A stretch of 64,000 bases of DNA from CAIWHR01 sp963741355 (GCA_963741355.1 CAVUIG010000015.1:124001-188000), one strand, 5' to 3'. Counted from the stretch's first letter, positions 1 to 9,788 are shown. The notes: a model not told the origin generated them from the sequence alone. Made by a program: numbers and translations.

Positions 1-2
1 GG

Positions 3-98
3 GAGCCCGCGAGCGGCCACCGATTCGCGCGTCGAAAGAAGATCTTGACGCCGAAGCTGACGCCGAAGCGCGCCCCCGCCGCAAAGGCACGCCGATGA
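3..98 (+). CDS. 3' end of an upstream gene, product unknown
   Basis: The open frame enters from outside the window and ends in a stop codon that overlaps the pgi start in an ATGA arrangement, which suggests translational coupling with pgi. The visible tail is about 31 residues, rich in lysine, arginine, proline and alanine, with two near-identical LTPK steps. Such a tail is a low-complexity C-terminal extension and does not identify the family. The frame in register with pgi is also open back to the window edge, so this reading is only the more natural of two. Confidence 0.4.
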   Translation, partial: EPASGHRFARRKKILTPKLTPKRAPAAKARR

Positions 99-1735
99 AC
101 GACGCTGCCGCAGTGTCGTCGGCTGGCGCCTGGAAGGCGCTCGCCGCGCATTGCGCGGAGGTCGGGCAGCGGCATTTGCGCGAGCTCTTCGCCGCGGACC
201 CGGCGCGCGGCGAGCGGATGGCGCAGGAGGCCGCCGGCCTGTACCTCGATTACTCGAAGCACCGCGTCACCGACGAGACCCTTGCGCTGCTCGGCGCGCT
301 CGCCGGCGCCGTCGGATTGCGCTCGCGCATCGACGCGATGTTCCGCGGCGAGCCGATCAACGTCACGGAACGGCGGGCGGCGCTGCACGTCGCGCTGCGC
401 GCGCCGCGCGGCGCGTCGATCGTCGTCGACGGGCGCAACGTCGTGCCCGACGTTCACGCGGTGCTCGACCGGATGGCGGCCTTCGCGGAGCGCGTGCGCA
501 GCGGCGCGTGGAAGGGGCACACCGGCAAACGGATCCGCAACGTCGTCAACATCGGCATCGGCGGCTCCGACCTGGGCCCGGTGATGGCGTACGAGGCGCT
601 GAAGCACTACAGCGACCGTGCCCTGACGTTCCGGTTCGTGTCGAACGTCGACGCCACCGACTTCGCCGAGGCGACGCGCGACCTCGACCCCGCCGAAACG
701 CTGTTCATCGTCTCGTCCAAGACGTTCACGACACTGGAGACGATGACCAACGCCGGCAGCGCGCGCGCCTGGGCGCTCGCAAGGCTGGGTGGCGATGCGG
801 GCGCGGTGGCGAAGCACTTCGTCGCGGTGTCGACGAATTCGGAAAAGGTGGCGGGGTTCGGCATCGACACCGCCAACATGTTCGGATTCTGGGACTGGGT
901 CGGCGGAAGGTACTCGATGGATTCCGCGATCGGGCTCTCGACGATGCTCGCGGTGGGGCCCGAGAACTTCCGCGCAATGCTGGACGGCTTCCACGCGGTC
1001 GACGAACACTTCAGGACCGCGCCGTTCGAGCGCAACCTGCCGGTGCTGATGGCGCTTCTCGCCGTCTGGAACAACAACTTCCTGGGCGCGCAAACCGTCG
1101 CGGTGCTGCCGTACGAGCAGTACCTGAAACGTTTCCCGGCGTACCTGCAGCAGCTCACGATGGAGAGCAACGGCAAGCACGTGACGCAGGACGGCGCGCG
1201 CGTCGCCGTCGACACGGGCCCGATCTACTGGGGCGAGCCCGGCACCAACGGCCAGCATTCGTTCTACCAGCTGATTCACCAGGGCACGCGGCTCGTTCCG
1301 TGCGATTTCATCGCCTTCGGCCTGCCGCTCAACGCGCTGGGGCGGCACCACGACATGCTGCTCGCCAACGTCTTCGCGCAGGCCGAGGCGCTCGCGTTCG
1401 GCAGGACCGCCGACGAGGTGAAGGCCGAGGGAACGCCCGACTGGCTCGTCCCGCATCGCGTCTGCGAGGGCAACCGGCCGTCCAGCCTGATCCTCGCCGA
1501 CCGGCTGACCCCCGCGACGCTCGGCAAGCTCGTCGCGCTCTACGAGCACAACGTGTTCGCGCAGGGCGCGATCTGGAACGTCGATTCGTTCGACCAGTGG
1601 GGCGTTGAGCTCGGCAAGGTCCTGGCGCAGCGCATCATCCCCGAGATCGAGAGCCCGGTCGAGCCTTCGCTCGCGCACGACAGCTCGACCAACGCACTGA
1701 TCCGCCGCTACCGCAAGCTGCGCCGGCCGTCCTGA
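95..1735 (+). CDS. pgi: Glucose-6-phosphate isomerase
   Basis: Cytoplasmic enzyme that interconverts glucose-6-phosphate and fructose-6-phosphate. The 546-residue product is the normal length for bacterial Pgi. Two SIS sugar-phosphate domains are recognisable: GIGGSDLGP near residue 153 binds the phosphate, ESNGKHV carries the catalytic glutamate, NGQHSFYQL the histidine, and the C-terminal family signature SFDQWGVELGK is intact. The ATG at 95 overlaps the stop of the preceding frame. It is the first gene of a six-gene plus-strand run (pgi, gnd, zwf, pgl, tkt, epimerase), where it can return fructose-6-phosphate made by transketolase to glucose-6-phosphate. The sequence is free of frameshifts. 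Confidence 0.97.
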   Translation: MNDAAAVSSAGAWKALAAHCAEVGQRHLRELFAADPARGERMAQEAAGLYLDYSKHRVTDETLALLGALAGAVGLRSRIDAMFRGEPINVTERRAALHVALRAPRGASIVVDGRNVVPDVHAVLDRMAAFAERVRSGAWKGHTGKRIRNVVNIGIGGSDLGPVMAYEALKHYSDRALTFRFVSNVDATDFAEATRDLDPAETLFIVSSKTFTTLETMTNAGSARAWALARLGGDAGAVAKHFVAVSTNSEKVAGFGIDTANMFGFWDWVGGRYSMDSAIGLSTMLAVGPENFRAMLDGFHAVDEHFRTAPFERNLPVLMALLAVWNNNFLGAQTVAVLPYEQYLKRFPAYLQQLTMESNGKHVTQDGARVAVDTGPIYWGEPGTNGQHSFYQLIHQGTRLVPCDFIAFGLPLNALGRHHDMLLANVFAQAEALAFGRTADEVKAEGTPDWLVPHRVCEGNRPSSLILADRLTPATLGKLVALYEHNVFAQGAIWNVDSFDQWGVELGKVLAQRIIPEIESPVEPSLAHDSSTNALIRRYRKLRRPS

Positions 1736-1815
1736 CGACTCACGATCGCATCCCGGACGTCGGTGGACACGCGCGGCGCGCCGGTCCGCCACCCGCACCC
1801 GCAAAGGAACAGAGC

Positions 1816-2835
1816 ATGCAACTCGGAATGATTGGACTGGGCAGGATGGGCGCCAACATGGTGCGTCGGCTGATGCAGGGCGGTCACGAGTGCGTCGTGT
1901 TCGACCGGTCGCCGCAGGCGGTCGAGGCGCTCGCGAAGGACAAGGCGATCGGCGCGGCGTCGATCGCCGACTTCGCGGGCAAGCTCACGCGACCGCGCGC
2001 CGTCTGGCTGATGGTGCCGGCGGCAGTCGTCGACCAGACGATCGACGGACTGCTGCCGCATCTCGAGGCGGGCGACATCCTGATCGACGGCGGCAACTCC
2101 TATTACGTCGACGACATCCGCCGCGCGAAGGCGCTCGCGCCCAAAGGGGTCCACTACGTCGACGTCGGCACGAGCGGCGGCGTCTGGGGACTCGAGCGCG
2201 GCTATTGCATGATGATCGGCGGCGAAGCCGCGGTCGTGCAGCGCCTCGACCCGTTGTTCGCGCGCCTCGCGCCCGGCAAGGGCGACATCGAGCGGACACC
2301 CGGGCGCGAGCGTGCCAAGGGCACCGCGGAACAGGGCTACCTGCATTGCGGCCCCAACGGCGCGGGGCACTTCGTGAAGATGGTGCACAACGGCATCGAA
2401 TACGGAATCATGGCGGCGTACGCCGAAGGGCTCGGCGTGCTGCGCGCCGCGAACGTCGGCAAGCAGGCGCACGCGATGGACGCGGAGACGACGCCGCTGC
2501 GCGATCCCGAGCATTATCAGTACGACCTCGATCTGCCGGACATCGCCGAGGTGTGGCGGCGCGGCAGCGTCATCGCGTCATGGCTCCTCGACCTCACGGC
2601 CTCGGCGCTGCTCGCGGATCCGGCGCTCGCGAAATTCGCGGGCCGCGTGTCCGATTCCGGCGAGGGCCGCTGGACGATCCGGGCGGGCATCGACGAGGGC
2701 GTTCCGACGCCGGTGCTGACGAGCGCGCTCTACGAGCGCTTCAGCTCGCGCGGCGAGGCGGATTTCCAGAACCGGCTGCTGTCGGCGATGCGCTACCAGT
2801 TCGGCGGCCATCTCGAAAAGCCGGCGGACAAATGA
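1816..2835 (+). CDS. gnd: 6-phosphogluconate dehydrogenase, decarboxylating, short form
   Basis: Oxidatively decarboxylates 6-phosphogluconate to ribulose-5-phosphate. The 339-residue length fits the short GntZ/YqeC-type family, not the 470-residue E. coli type. The N-terminal Rossmann motif GLGRMG starts at residue 7. The strand after it ends in an aspartate (VFDRSP), a residue usually linked to NAD rather than NADP, so NAD preference is inferred. The substrate-binding GTSGGVWG and the KMVHNGIEYG helix with the catalytic lysine are present. An AGGAAC ribosome-binding site lies a few bases before the ATG. It sits 80 bp after pgi and 22 bp before zwf, so the oxidative pentose-phosphate steps are adjacent. 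Confidence 0.95.
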   Translation: MQLGMIGLGRMGANMVRRLMQGGHECVVFDRSPQAVEALAKDKAIGAASIADFAGKLTRPRAVWLMVPAAVVDQTIDGLLPHLEAGDILIDGGNSYYVDDIRRAKALAPKGVHYVDVGTSGGVWGLERGYCMMIGGEAAVVQRLDPLFARLAPGKGDIERTPGRERAKGTAEQGYLHCGPNGAGHFVKMVHNGIEYGIMAAYAEGLGVLRAANVGKQAHAMDAETTPLRDPEHYQYDLDLPDIAEVWRRGSVIASWLLDLTASALLADPALAKFAGRVSDSGEGRWTIRAGIDEGVPTPVLTSALYERFSSRGEADFQNRLLSAMRYQFGGHLEKPADK

Positions 2836-2857
2836 ATCCGGAACGCGGGAAGTCGCG

Positions 2858-4237
2858 ATGAGCGAGCTCCAGTCCGACGCGCTGGTGTTCTTCGGAGCGA
2901 CCGGCGACCTCGCGTACAAGAAGATCTTTCCGGCGCTGCAGGCGATGGTCAGGCGCGGCCATCTCGACGTCCCGGTGATCGGCGTCGCCAAGGCCGGCTG
3001 GAGCCTCGACCAGCTGAAGGCGCGGGCGCAGGACAGCCTCGACAAGCATGGCGGCGGCGTCGATGCCGCGGCGTTCGCGAAGCTCTCGGCGCAATTGCGC
3101 TACGTCGACGGCGACTACGAGGATGCGGCGACGTTTCAGGCGGTGCGCCGCGAGCTGGGCGCCGCGCAGCATCCGGCGCATTACCTCGCGATCCCGCCGG
3201 TCCTGTTCGGGAAGGTCGTGGAGCAGCTCGCGCAGGCGTCCTGCACGGCGGGGGCGCGGGTGATCGTCGAGAAGCCGTTCGGGCACGATCTCGCCTCGGC
3301 GCGCGAGCTCAACCGGATCCTGCTCGGCACCTTCGACGAGGACCATATCTTTCGCATCGACCACTATCTCGGCAAGCGGCCGGTGCACAACATGGTGTTC
3401 TTCCGCTTCACCAACGCGTTCCTCGAGTCGTTCTGGAACCGGAAGTTCGTCAAGAGCGTCCAGATCACGATGGCGGAGAGCTTCGGCATCCAGGGGCGCG
3501 GCGCGTTCTACGACCGCGTCGGCACCGTGCGCGACGTGATCCAGAATCATCTCTTCCAGGTGCTCGCCAATCTGGCGATGGAGCCGCCCGCGCGCGCCGA
3601 CGCAGAGTCGATGCGCGATGAGAAGGTCAAGGTGCTGAAGTCCATTCCGCCGATCGCCGCGAAGGACCTCGTGCGGGGGCAGTTCCTCGGTTACCGCAAC
3701 GAGCCGGGCGTCGCGCCGGATTCGACGACCGAGACGTTCGCGGCGCTGAAGCTCGAGATCGACTCGTGGCGCTGGCAGGGCGTTCCGTTCTACATTCGCG
3801 CGGGAAAGAGCCTGCCGGTCACCTGCACGGAAGTCGTGGTCCGTCTGCGCCACTCGCCCAGGGTCTTCCCGACGTGCGCGCCGACGGCCAATCATTTCCG
3901 GTTCCGGATCAGCCCCGAGATGACGATCGCGATCGGCGCGACCGTGATGGATGTCGAAGACCGTTCGCTGGGCCAGCAGGTGGAGCTCCTCGCGAGCCGC
4001 CGAGCGGGGGCCGAGGAGATGGACGCGTACGAGCGCGTGCTGGGCGACGCGATGAGCGGCGACCGCACGCTGTTCGCGCGCGAGGATTACGTCGAGGAGG
4101 CATGGCGCATCGTCGATCCGGTGCTGCGGGCGCCGCCGCCGGTGCACGACTACGACCCGGGAAGCTGGGGTCCGCGCGAAGTCGACCGGACCGTCGTCCC
4201 CCACGACGGCTGGGAGAATCCCGTCGTCGCCAGCTGA
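2858..4237 (+). CDS. zwf: Glucose-6-phosphate 1-dehydrogenase
   Basis: First step of the oxidative pentose-phosphate pathway, making 6-phosphogluconolactone and reduced nicotinamide cofactor. The 459-residue protein has the N-terminal dinucleotide motif GATGDLAYKK, the EKPFGHDL segment and the active-site signature RIDHYLGK with its catalytic histidine. The serine usual in GASGDL is threonine here, and the following lysine/arginine pattern differs from the enterobacterial enzyme, so this is a divergent branch of the family. It is 22 bp after gnd and 17 bp before pgl, clearly one transcription unit. Confidence 0.96.
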   Translation: MSELQSDALVFFGATGDLAYKKIFPALQAMVRRGHLDVPVIGVAKAGWSLDQLKARAQDSLDKHGGGVDAAAFAKLSAQLRYVDGDYEDAATFQAVRRELGAAQHPAHYLAIPPVLFGKVVEQLAQASCTAGARVIVEKPFGHDLASARELNRILLGTFDEDHIFRIDHYLGKRPVHNMVFFRFTNAFLESFWNRKFVKSVQITMAESFGIQGRGAFYDRVGTVRDVIQNHLFQVLANLAMEPPARADAESMRDEKVKVLKSIPPIAAKDLVRGQFLGYRNEPGVAPDSTTETFAALKLEIDSWRWQGVPFYIRAGKSLPVTCTEVVVRLRHSPRVFPTCAPTANHFRFRISPEMTIAIGATVMDVEDRSLGQQVELLASRRAGAEEMDAYERVLGDAMSGDRTLFAREDYVEEAWRIVDPVLRAPPPVHDYDPGSWGPREVDRTVVPHDGWENPVVAS

Positions 4238-4254
4238 AGTTCGTCGATGCGCCG

Positions 4255-4959
4255 ATGACCACGATCCGGACCGTCGTGCTGCGCGACGCCGAGGCGGTCG
4301 CGACGGCCGCCGCGGCATTGATCGCGACCGAGGCGCGCGCCTGTGTCGCGGACAGGGGCAGATTCGTTCTCGCGCTGAGCGGCGGGCGCACGCCCTGGAT
4401 CATGCTGCGCGCGCTCGCCGACGAAGACGTGCCGTGGGAGGCCGTCCATGTCGTCCAGGTCGACGAGCGTGTCGCGCCCGCCGGCGACGCCGAGCGCAAC
4501 CTCGCGCATTTGCGGGAGAGCCTTCTCTCTCGCGTCGCGCTGCCGACCGATCGGATGCACGCGATGCCGGTCGAGGCGGCGGACCTCGACGTCGCGGCTG
4601 CGCAATATGGAGCAACGCTCGCCGCCATCGCCGGCCATCCTCCGGTCATCGACCTCGTCCATCTCGGCCTCGGTCCCGACGGCCACACCGCGTCGCTCGT
4701 CCCCGGCGATCCGGTGCAGGAGGTCGACGACCGCGACGTCGCGCTGACCGGTCCGTACCAGGGCCGGCGGCGGATGACGCTGACCTTTCCCGCGATCAAC
4801 CGCGCGCGGAGGATCCTGTTCGTCGTGACGGGCGCGGACAAGGCCGCGATGCTCTCGCGGCTGCGCGCCGGCGATCGCTCGATTCCCGCAGGCCGTGTCA
4901 GGACGGACAACACGACGATTCTTGCCGATGCGGATGCTTCGCCCGATGCGAATGAATGA
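4255..4959 (+). CDS. pgl: 6-phosphogluconolactonase
   Basis: Hydrolyses the lactone made by Zwf to 6-phosphogluconate. The 234-residue protein is of DevB/SOL type. The phosphate-binding motif SGGRTP occurs near residue 43, the VDERV segment follows, and GLGPDGHTASL(V)PG, the most conserved family motif, is intact. The ATG at 4255 was chosen because it starts the alignable protein. The same frame is open upstream but there it only overlaps zwf. With zwf and gnd it completes the oxidative branch within 3.2 kb. Confidence 0.95.
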   Translation: MTTIRTVVLRDAEAVATAAAALIATEARACVADRGRFVLALSGGRTPWIMLRALADEDVPWEAVHVVQVDERVAPAGDAERNLAHLRESLLSRVALPTDRMHAMPVEAADLDVAAAQYGATLAAIAGHPPVIDLVHLGLGPDGHTASLVPGDPVQEVDDRDVALTGPYQGRRRMTLTFPAINRARRILFVVTGADKAAMLSRLRAGDRSIPAGRVRTDNTTILADADASPDANE

Positions 4960-5039
4960 CCTGCGAAAGGCGTGCGCCGGAATCGCCGCCGCCCGCAGCC
5001 GTGCCAAGTTGCCCGCGCGCATTCCAGGAGTGACCTTCG

Positions 5040-7095
5040 ATGAGCGACGCCGATCTCGACCTTCTTGCCATCAACACCATCCGGACGCTGTCGATCGACG
5101 CGGTGCAGGCCGCGAACTCCGGCCATCCGGGCACGCCGATGGCGCTGGCGCCGCTCGTCTACACGATCTGGAACCGCGTGCTCCGGTTCGACCCGAAGGA
5201 TCCGATCTGGCCGGGCCGCGACCGCTTCGTGCTGTCGAACGGCCACGCGTCGATGCTGCTGTGGTCGGTGCTCTTCCTCACGCGCACCCAGGCGGTCAAC
5301 GCCGAGTACGAGACGGTCGGGCAGCCCGCGGTGACGCTCGACGACATCCGCCGCTTCCGGCAGCTCGGCAGCAAGGCGCCCGGCCATCCGGAATATCACT
5401 GGGTGTCGGGCGTCGAGACGACCACCGGTCCGCTGGGCCAGGGCATCGCGACCAGCGTCGGGATGGCGATCGGCGAGCGCTGGCTCGCCGCGCGCTACAA
5501 CAAGGTCGGGTTCGACCTCTTCGACTACGACATCTACGCGGTCTGCGGCGACGGCTGCCTGATGGAGGGGGTGGGCTCGGAAGCGGCGTCGCTCGCGGGC
5601 CATCTCGCGCTCGACAACCTGTGCTGGATCTACGACAACAATCACATCACGATCGAAGGCAACACCGGCATCACGTTCACCGAGGACGTCGCGTTGCGGT
5701 TCCAGGGTTATGGCTGGAACGTCCTGCGCGTCGGCGATGCGAACGACGTCGAGGCGATCGAGGATGCGCTTGCGGGTGTTTCGCGAAACGCGCGGGCGTC
5801 CGACGATCATCATTCTCGACAGCCACATCGGCTACGGCTCGCCGAATCGGCACGACACCGCCGCCGCGCACGGCGAGCCGCTCGGGGCCGACGAAGTGCG
5901 GCTCACCAAGCGCGCCTATGGCTGGCCGGAGGACGCGCAGTTCCTCGTGCCGGACGGCGTCCGCGAGCATTTCGACGCGGGCATCGGCGCGCGCGGCGCC
6001 GCGGCGCATCGGGCATGGTCCGAGCTCTTCGCCGCCTACCGCGAAAAATATCCGCAGCAGGCGCGCGACATCGACCAGATGCAGCGACGCGAGCTGCCGG
6101 CCGGCTGGGATCGCGATCTGCCGGAATTTCTACCCGATGCCAAGGGCGTCGCCGGCCGCGATGCGTCGGGACAGGTGCTGAACGTCCTCGCGCGCAACAT
6201 TCCCTGGCTTCTGGGCGGCTCGGCCGACCTCGGGCCGTCGACCAAGACGACGCTGAAATTCGACGGCGCCGGCGAGCTCGAGCCCGAGACGCCGGGCGGA
6301 AAGAACATGCATTTCGGCATCCGCGAGCACGCGATGGGCGCGATCCTGAACGGCCTGTCGCTGTCGAAGCTCCGCCCGTTCGGCGCGACCTTCTTCATCT
6401 TCAGCGACTACGCGCGACCGGCGCTGCGGCTCGCAGCACTGATGGAGCTGCCCGTCATCTGGGTGTTCACGCACGACGCGATGGGCGACGGCGAGGACGG
6501 GCCGACGCACCAGCCGATCGAGCAGCTCGCCTCGCTTCGCGCGGTGCCGGGGCTGACGCTCTTCCGGCCCGCGGACGCCAACGAGGTCGTCGAGGCCTAC
6601 CGGAGCGTGATGCAATTGCGGCACCGTCCCGCGGTGCTCGTGCTGTCGCGGCAGCCGCTGCCGACGCTTGACCGCACACGATACGCACCGGCGTCGGGGG
6701 TCGCCCGCGGCGCCTACGTGCTGGCCGATGCGCCGAAGGCGAATCCGGAGCTGATCCTGATCGCGACGGGCAGCGAGGTGAGCCTCGCCGTCGACGCGCA
6801 TGAGCGGCTTGCCGTGGCCGGCATTCGTTCGCGCGTCGTGTCGATGCCCTCGTGGGACGTCTTCGAGCAGCAGAGCGCCGCGTACCGCGACGCCGTGTTG
6901 CCGCCGGGGGTCGACGCGCGCATCGCGCTCGAGCAGGCGTCGGCGTTCGGCTGGGAGCGCTACGTCGGTCCGCGCGGACGCGTCGTGGGCATGCATACGT
7001 TCGGCGCGTCGGCGCCGCTCAAGGAGCTGCAGAAGAAATTCGGATTCGAGCCCGACGCCGTCGTGGCGATCGCGCGGGAGATGCTCGGCAAGTGA
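5040..7095 (+). CDS. tkt: Transketolase (one frameshift)
   Basis: Thiamine-diphosphate enzyme transferring two-carbon units between sugar phosphates. The N-terminal half reads SGHPGTPM, SNGHAS and the thiamine-diphosphate signature GDGCLMEGV in one frame. The rest (DSHIGYGSP, the pyrimidine-binding domain and the C-terminal domain) continues in another frame. The switch falls at a GGG run at 5774-5776. Removing one G restores a continuous ALAVFRETRGRP stretch and gives about 684 residues, the usual length. An AGGAG ribosome-binding site precedes the ATG. Because a single base in a homopolymer explains it and the rest is well preserved, a consensus error is more likely than a dead gene. Confidence 0.93.
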
Positions 7096-8019
7096 GCACC
7101 GCGAACGACGGCGCCGACCCGCGCAGCGATCCCGGAGCGCTGCGTCTCGCCGCGGGTGAGCTCGCCGCGCTCTTCCTTCCGGCGCACGGCATGCTGTGCG
7201 CATCGCTCACCTCGCGCGGCGTCGAGTGCCTGCGCCGCATCGACGATCTCGCCGCCGCCGCGAAGTCGGGTGCGGCTGCCGGCATACCGTTCCTGCATCC
7301 GTGGGCGAACCGGCTCGACGGATTGCGCTATCGCGCCGCCGGGCGCGATGTCGCGCTCGACCCGTCGTCGCCGCTGCTTCATTTCGATGCGAACGGTCTG
7401 CCGATCCACGGCGTGCCGTGGCCGCGGCTCGCGTGGCAGGTGCTGGAGGCTTCGCCGTCGCACGTCGTCGCGGGTCTGGATTGGACGCGCGAGCCGTTGC
7501 TGCGCGTCTTTCCGTATCCGCATCGCGTCGAGATGACCGCGGCGCTGGACGCGGAGGCATTGACGATCTGCGATTGCGCTCACCGCCGGCGCCGCGGCCG
7601 CGGTGCCCGTCTCGTTCGGCTTCCATCCTTATCTGGGGATTTCGGAGGCGCCGCGGGACGCATGGCGGCTGCGTTTGCCGCCGATGCGAAGCCTCTCCCT
7701 CGACACGCGCGGCATTCCGACCGGGGAAAGCGCGGACCACCCGGGAAGCGATGCCGCGCTGGGAGATCGCGTGCACGACGATGCGTTCGCACTGCACGAC
7801 GAGCGCGCAAGCCTGGGAATCGAAGCGGCCGGCCGGCGCGTGACCGTGGAAATGCTGCACGGATACCGGTACGCGCAGGTCTACGTGCCAAAGGGCGGCG
7901 ACTGCGTCGCGCTGGAGCCGATGACGGCGCCGACGGCGGCGCTGTCGTCGGGTCGCGGGCTCACGGTCGTCGGTCCGGGCGAGCGGTTCGACGCCGCATT
8001 CCGCGTCGTCGTTTCCTAG
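7092..8019 (+). CDS. Aldose 1-epimerase family protein (one frameshift)
   Basis: Member of the galactose-mutarotase (GalM/YeaD) superfamily that interconverts alpha and beta anomers of sugars or hexose-6-phosphates. The GTG start at 7092 overlaps the tkt stop, indicating coupling. The first part (FLHPWANRL, GLPIHGVPW) carries the substrate histidines. The second (SFGFHPYLGI, HDDAF, and a terminal region with LEPMTAPTAAL) continues in another frame after a one-base shift around 7565-7580. The corrected length is about 308 residues, typical for the family. Placed at the end of the pentose-phosphate operon, a hexose-phosphate substrate is plausible but not shown. Confidence 0.85.
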
Positions 8020-8088
8020 AGGCTTTTGCGGCGCCGCGACGCGCGGCGATTCGCCGCGGCGGCGCAGCGATCCATTGTTTCGGATGCC

Positions 8089-8108
8089 TCCTTGACCGCG
8101 GTCAAGGA
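8089..8108. promoter_or_regulatory. Perfect 20-bp palindrome, FNR/FixK-like operator candidate
   Basis: A perfect inverted repeat whose core is TTGAC-CGCG-GTCAA lies 100 bp upstream of the small heat-shock gene. The TTGA-N6-TCAA arrangement has the geometry of CRP/FNR-superfamily boxes (FNR, Dnr and FixK recognise TTGAT-N4-ATCAA). The left arm also supplies a TTGACC that could act as a -35 element, with TTATAC 17 bp further on. TetR-type repressors can also use such symmetric sites. It is followed by a coding start rather than a T-run, so it is unlikely to be a terminator. Confidence 0.55.
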
Positions 8109-8207
8109 CGGGCCTTATACCGCGCGATCCACGGCGCAAAATTATTCTCGGGGACGGTCCCGAGGGCTCGGGGCCGGAACCAAGGTCGCACGCAGCAAGG
8201 AGGCAAT

Positions 8208-8633
8208 ATGAACAACCTCATCTCCTATGATCCGTTTGTCGATACGGGAATCGACGAACTGTTCCGCGGCTTCTTCAAGCCGGTGCGCTTCGAAGGGACG
8301 AAGACGCCGGTGACGATCAAGATGGACGTCACGGAAACCGACAAGGGCTACCTGATCCATGCCGAAATGCCGGGCGTGAAGAAGGAAGACATCAATGTCG
8401 ACATCGACGGCAATCAAGTCACGATCACCGCCGAAATGAAGCGCGAGACGGAAAGGAAGGAAGGCGACAAGGTACTGCGCAGCGAACGGTACTATGGCAA
8501 TGTGTATCGCAGCTTCACGCTGCCGCGTGAGCTCGACGAGTCGATGAGCGAAGCGAAATTCGCCGATGGCGTGCTCGAGCTGACGCTGGTTCCGATGCTG
8601 CCTGTCGCCGGCAAGAAGCTGATGGTGAAGTGA
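8208..8633 (+). CDS. Small heat-shock protein, Hsp20 family
   Basis: ATP-independent holdase chaperone of 141 residues. The alpha-crystallin domain spans roughly residues 35-125, and the C-terminal strand carries the diagnostic GVLELTL. The start is set by a strong AAGGAGG ribosome-binding site 4 bases before the ATG. The upstream palindrome at 8089-8108 suggests redox, oxygen or other stress control. A second Hsp20 with the same N-terminal layout is at 38985. This copy lacks a clear IXI motif at its C-terminus (it ends KKLMVK), while the paralogue ends RKLTIQ. Confidence 0.95.
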   Translation: MNNLISYDPFVDTGIDELFRGFFKPVRFEGTKTPVTIKMDVTETDKGYLIHAEMPGVKKEDINVDIDGNQVTITAEMKRETERKEGDKVLRSERYYGNVYRSFTLPRELDESMSEAKFADGVLELTLVPMLPVAGKKLMVK

Positions 8634-8641
8634 TGGCAGGA

Positions 8642-8666
8642 CGGGAAGGGTGCGTTGCCCTTCCCG
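8642..8666. other. Hairpin downstream of hsp20
   Basis: A perfect 9-bp stem (CGGGAAGGG with CCCTTCCCG) closes a 7-base loop just after the hsp20 stop codon. There is no T-run, so it is a weak intrinsic terminator at best and may instead stabilise the 3' end of the message. Confidence 0.4.
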
Positions 8667-8947
8667 GTGGCACCCGCGCGACCGCGCCTTTGCCGACCGC
8701 CGGTCCGGATCAGTGGCGGCCCGGCGGCTCCCCGGCAGGGGACGGTCGCGCGTCCGTTGGGCCTTGCCGCGCGCGTTCTCGTCGCGGCGATGCGGCGCCG
8801 CACACATCCCGCGCCCGCAGCGTCGCGGCCGAAGTCCGCGTGCAAGGGGATTGCGTTGCGGCGGTTCCTGCGGCAACGTGCCGGAGCGGGAACGCAGGCG
8901 ATGCCTCCCGCTTGGTGGCGCGGCCGCGAAAGCAAAGGGGGAAAGAC
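8667..8947. other. Non-coding gap before the HTH regulator
   Basis: No convincing gene was found between the hsp20 hairpin and the GTG of the HTH regulator. Open frames here have no recognisable protein, as expected in GC-rich DNA. No good -10 hexamer stands out. Confidence 0.4.
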
Positions 8948-9788
8948 GTGTATGCGACGACGCTCGTCGATGCGCTGAAGCGCATCCTGAAGGGGAGGGG
9001 CATCACGTACGCGAGGGTCGCGGCTGGGCTCGATCTGAGCGAGGCGAGCGTGAAGCGGATGTTCTCGCGTCGCGAGTTCACGCTGCAGCGGCTGGAGGAC
9101 GTCTGCCGCGTCGCCGGCGTCGAGTTCGCGGAGCTCGTGCACGAGACGACCGCGAGAATCGGGCATCGTCCATCTGAGCGTCGAGCAGGAGCAGGAAATC
9201 GTCTCCGATCCCAAGCTCATGCTGGTGGCGCTGTGCGCGGTCGGCAACTGGACGTTGGAGCAGATCGTCGACACGTACTCGATGTCGGAGGCCGAGTGCA
9301 TCGCGCTGCCTCGTCGCGGCTCGACCGGCGGCGCATCATCGAGCTGCAGCCGGGCAACCGCATCCGCCCGCTCATCAGCCGCACCTTCTCGTGGCGGCCC
9401 GACGGGCCGATCCAGCGCTATTTCCGCGAGCGCGTGGAATCCGAGTACCTGTCCTGCAAGTTCGACCGGCCGGACGAGCTGTTCCTGTTCGTGAGCGGCA
9501 TGCTCTCGCGCCGCAGCACGGCCGACGTCATCGCGCGGATGCGCCGCGTCGTCGGCGATTTCGCCGAGCTCCACGCCGGCGATCGCAGCCTGCCGCTGGC
9601 GCGAGCGCCACGGCACGAGCCTGCTCGTCGCGATCCGGCCGTGGGAGCCGCGCGCGTTTCGCGCGCTGCGCCGCGAAGGATCGCGCGCCGGTGCCGGCCG
9701 GCCGGCTGCTCGATCCGAGGCTGGGCGCGGGCCGCCGCGGCGCCACGCCGGTCGAAGTCGCGGTAGCGCGCCGCGGCACCGCCGGTAG
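8948..9788 (+). CDS. HTH (XRE/Cro-type) transcriptional regulator, several frameshifts
   Basis: The first 60 residues form a helix-turn-helix domain of Cro/CI type (YARVAAGLDLSEASVKRMFSR) in which the second helix is the recognition helix. Downstream the protein continues in other frames: an IVHLSVEQEQEIVSDPKL segment, then NWTLEQIVDTYSMSEAEC, then a C-terminal region with FDRPDELFLFVSGMLSRR, and finally TSLLVAIRPWEPRAF. Joining them needs shifts near 9160, 9315 and 9602 and gives about 270-280 residues. The start is a GTG without a strong ribosome-binding site. The conserved pieces suggest an intact ancestral gene disturbed by indels. Target genes are unknown, and the adjacent hsp20 is only a positional candidate. 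Confidence 0.65.

Noticed and set aside
2741..4318. Long minus-strand open frame (525 codons) opposite zwf
   Set aside because: Arginine/histidine-rich composition typical of antisense frames in GC-rich genes; zwf is unmistakable on the plus strand.
8089..8108. Palindrome considered as the terminator of the epimerase gene
   Set aside because: It has no loop and no T-run, and it sits within normal distance of the hsp20 start.
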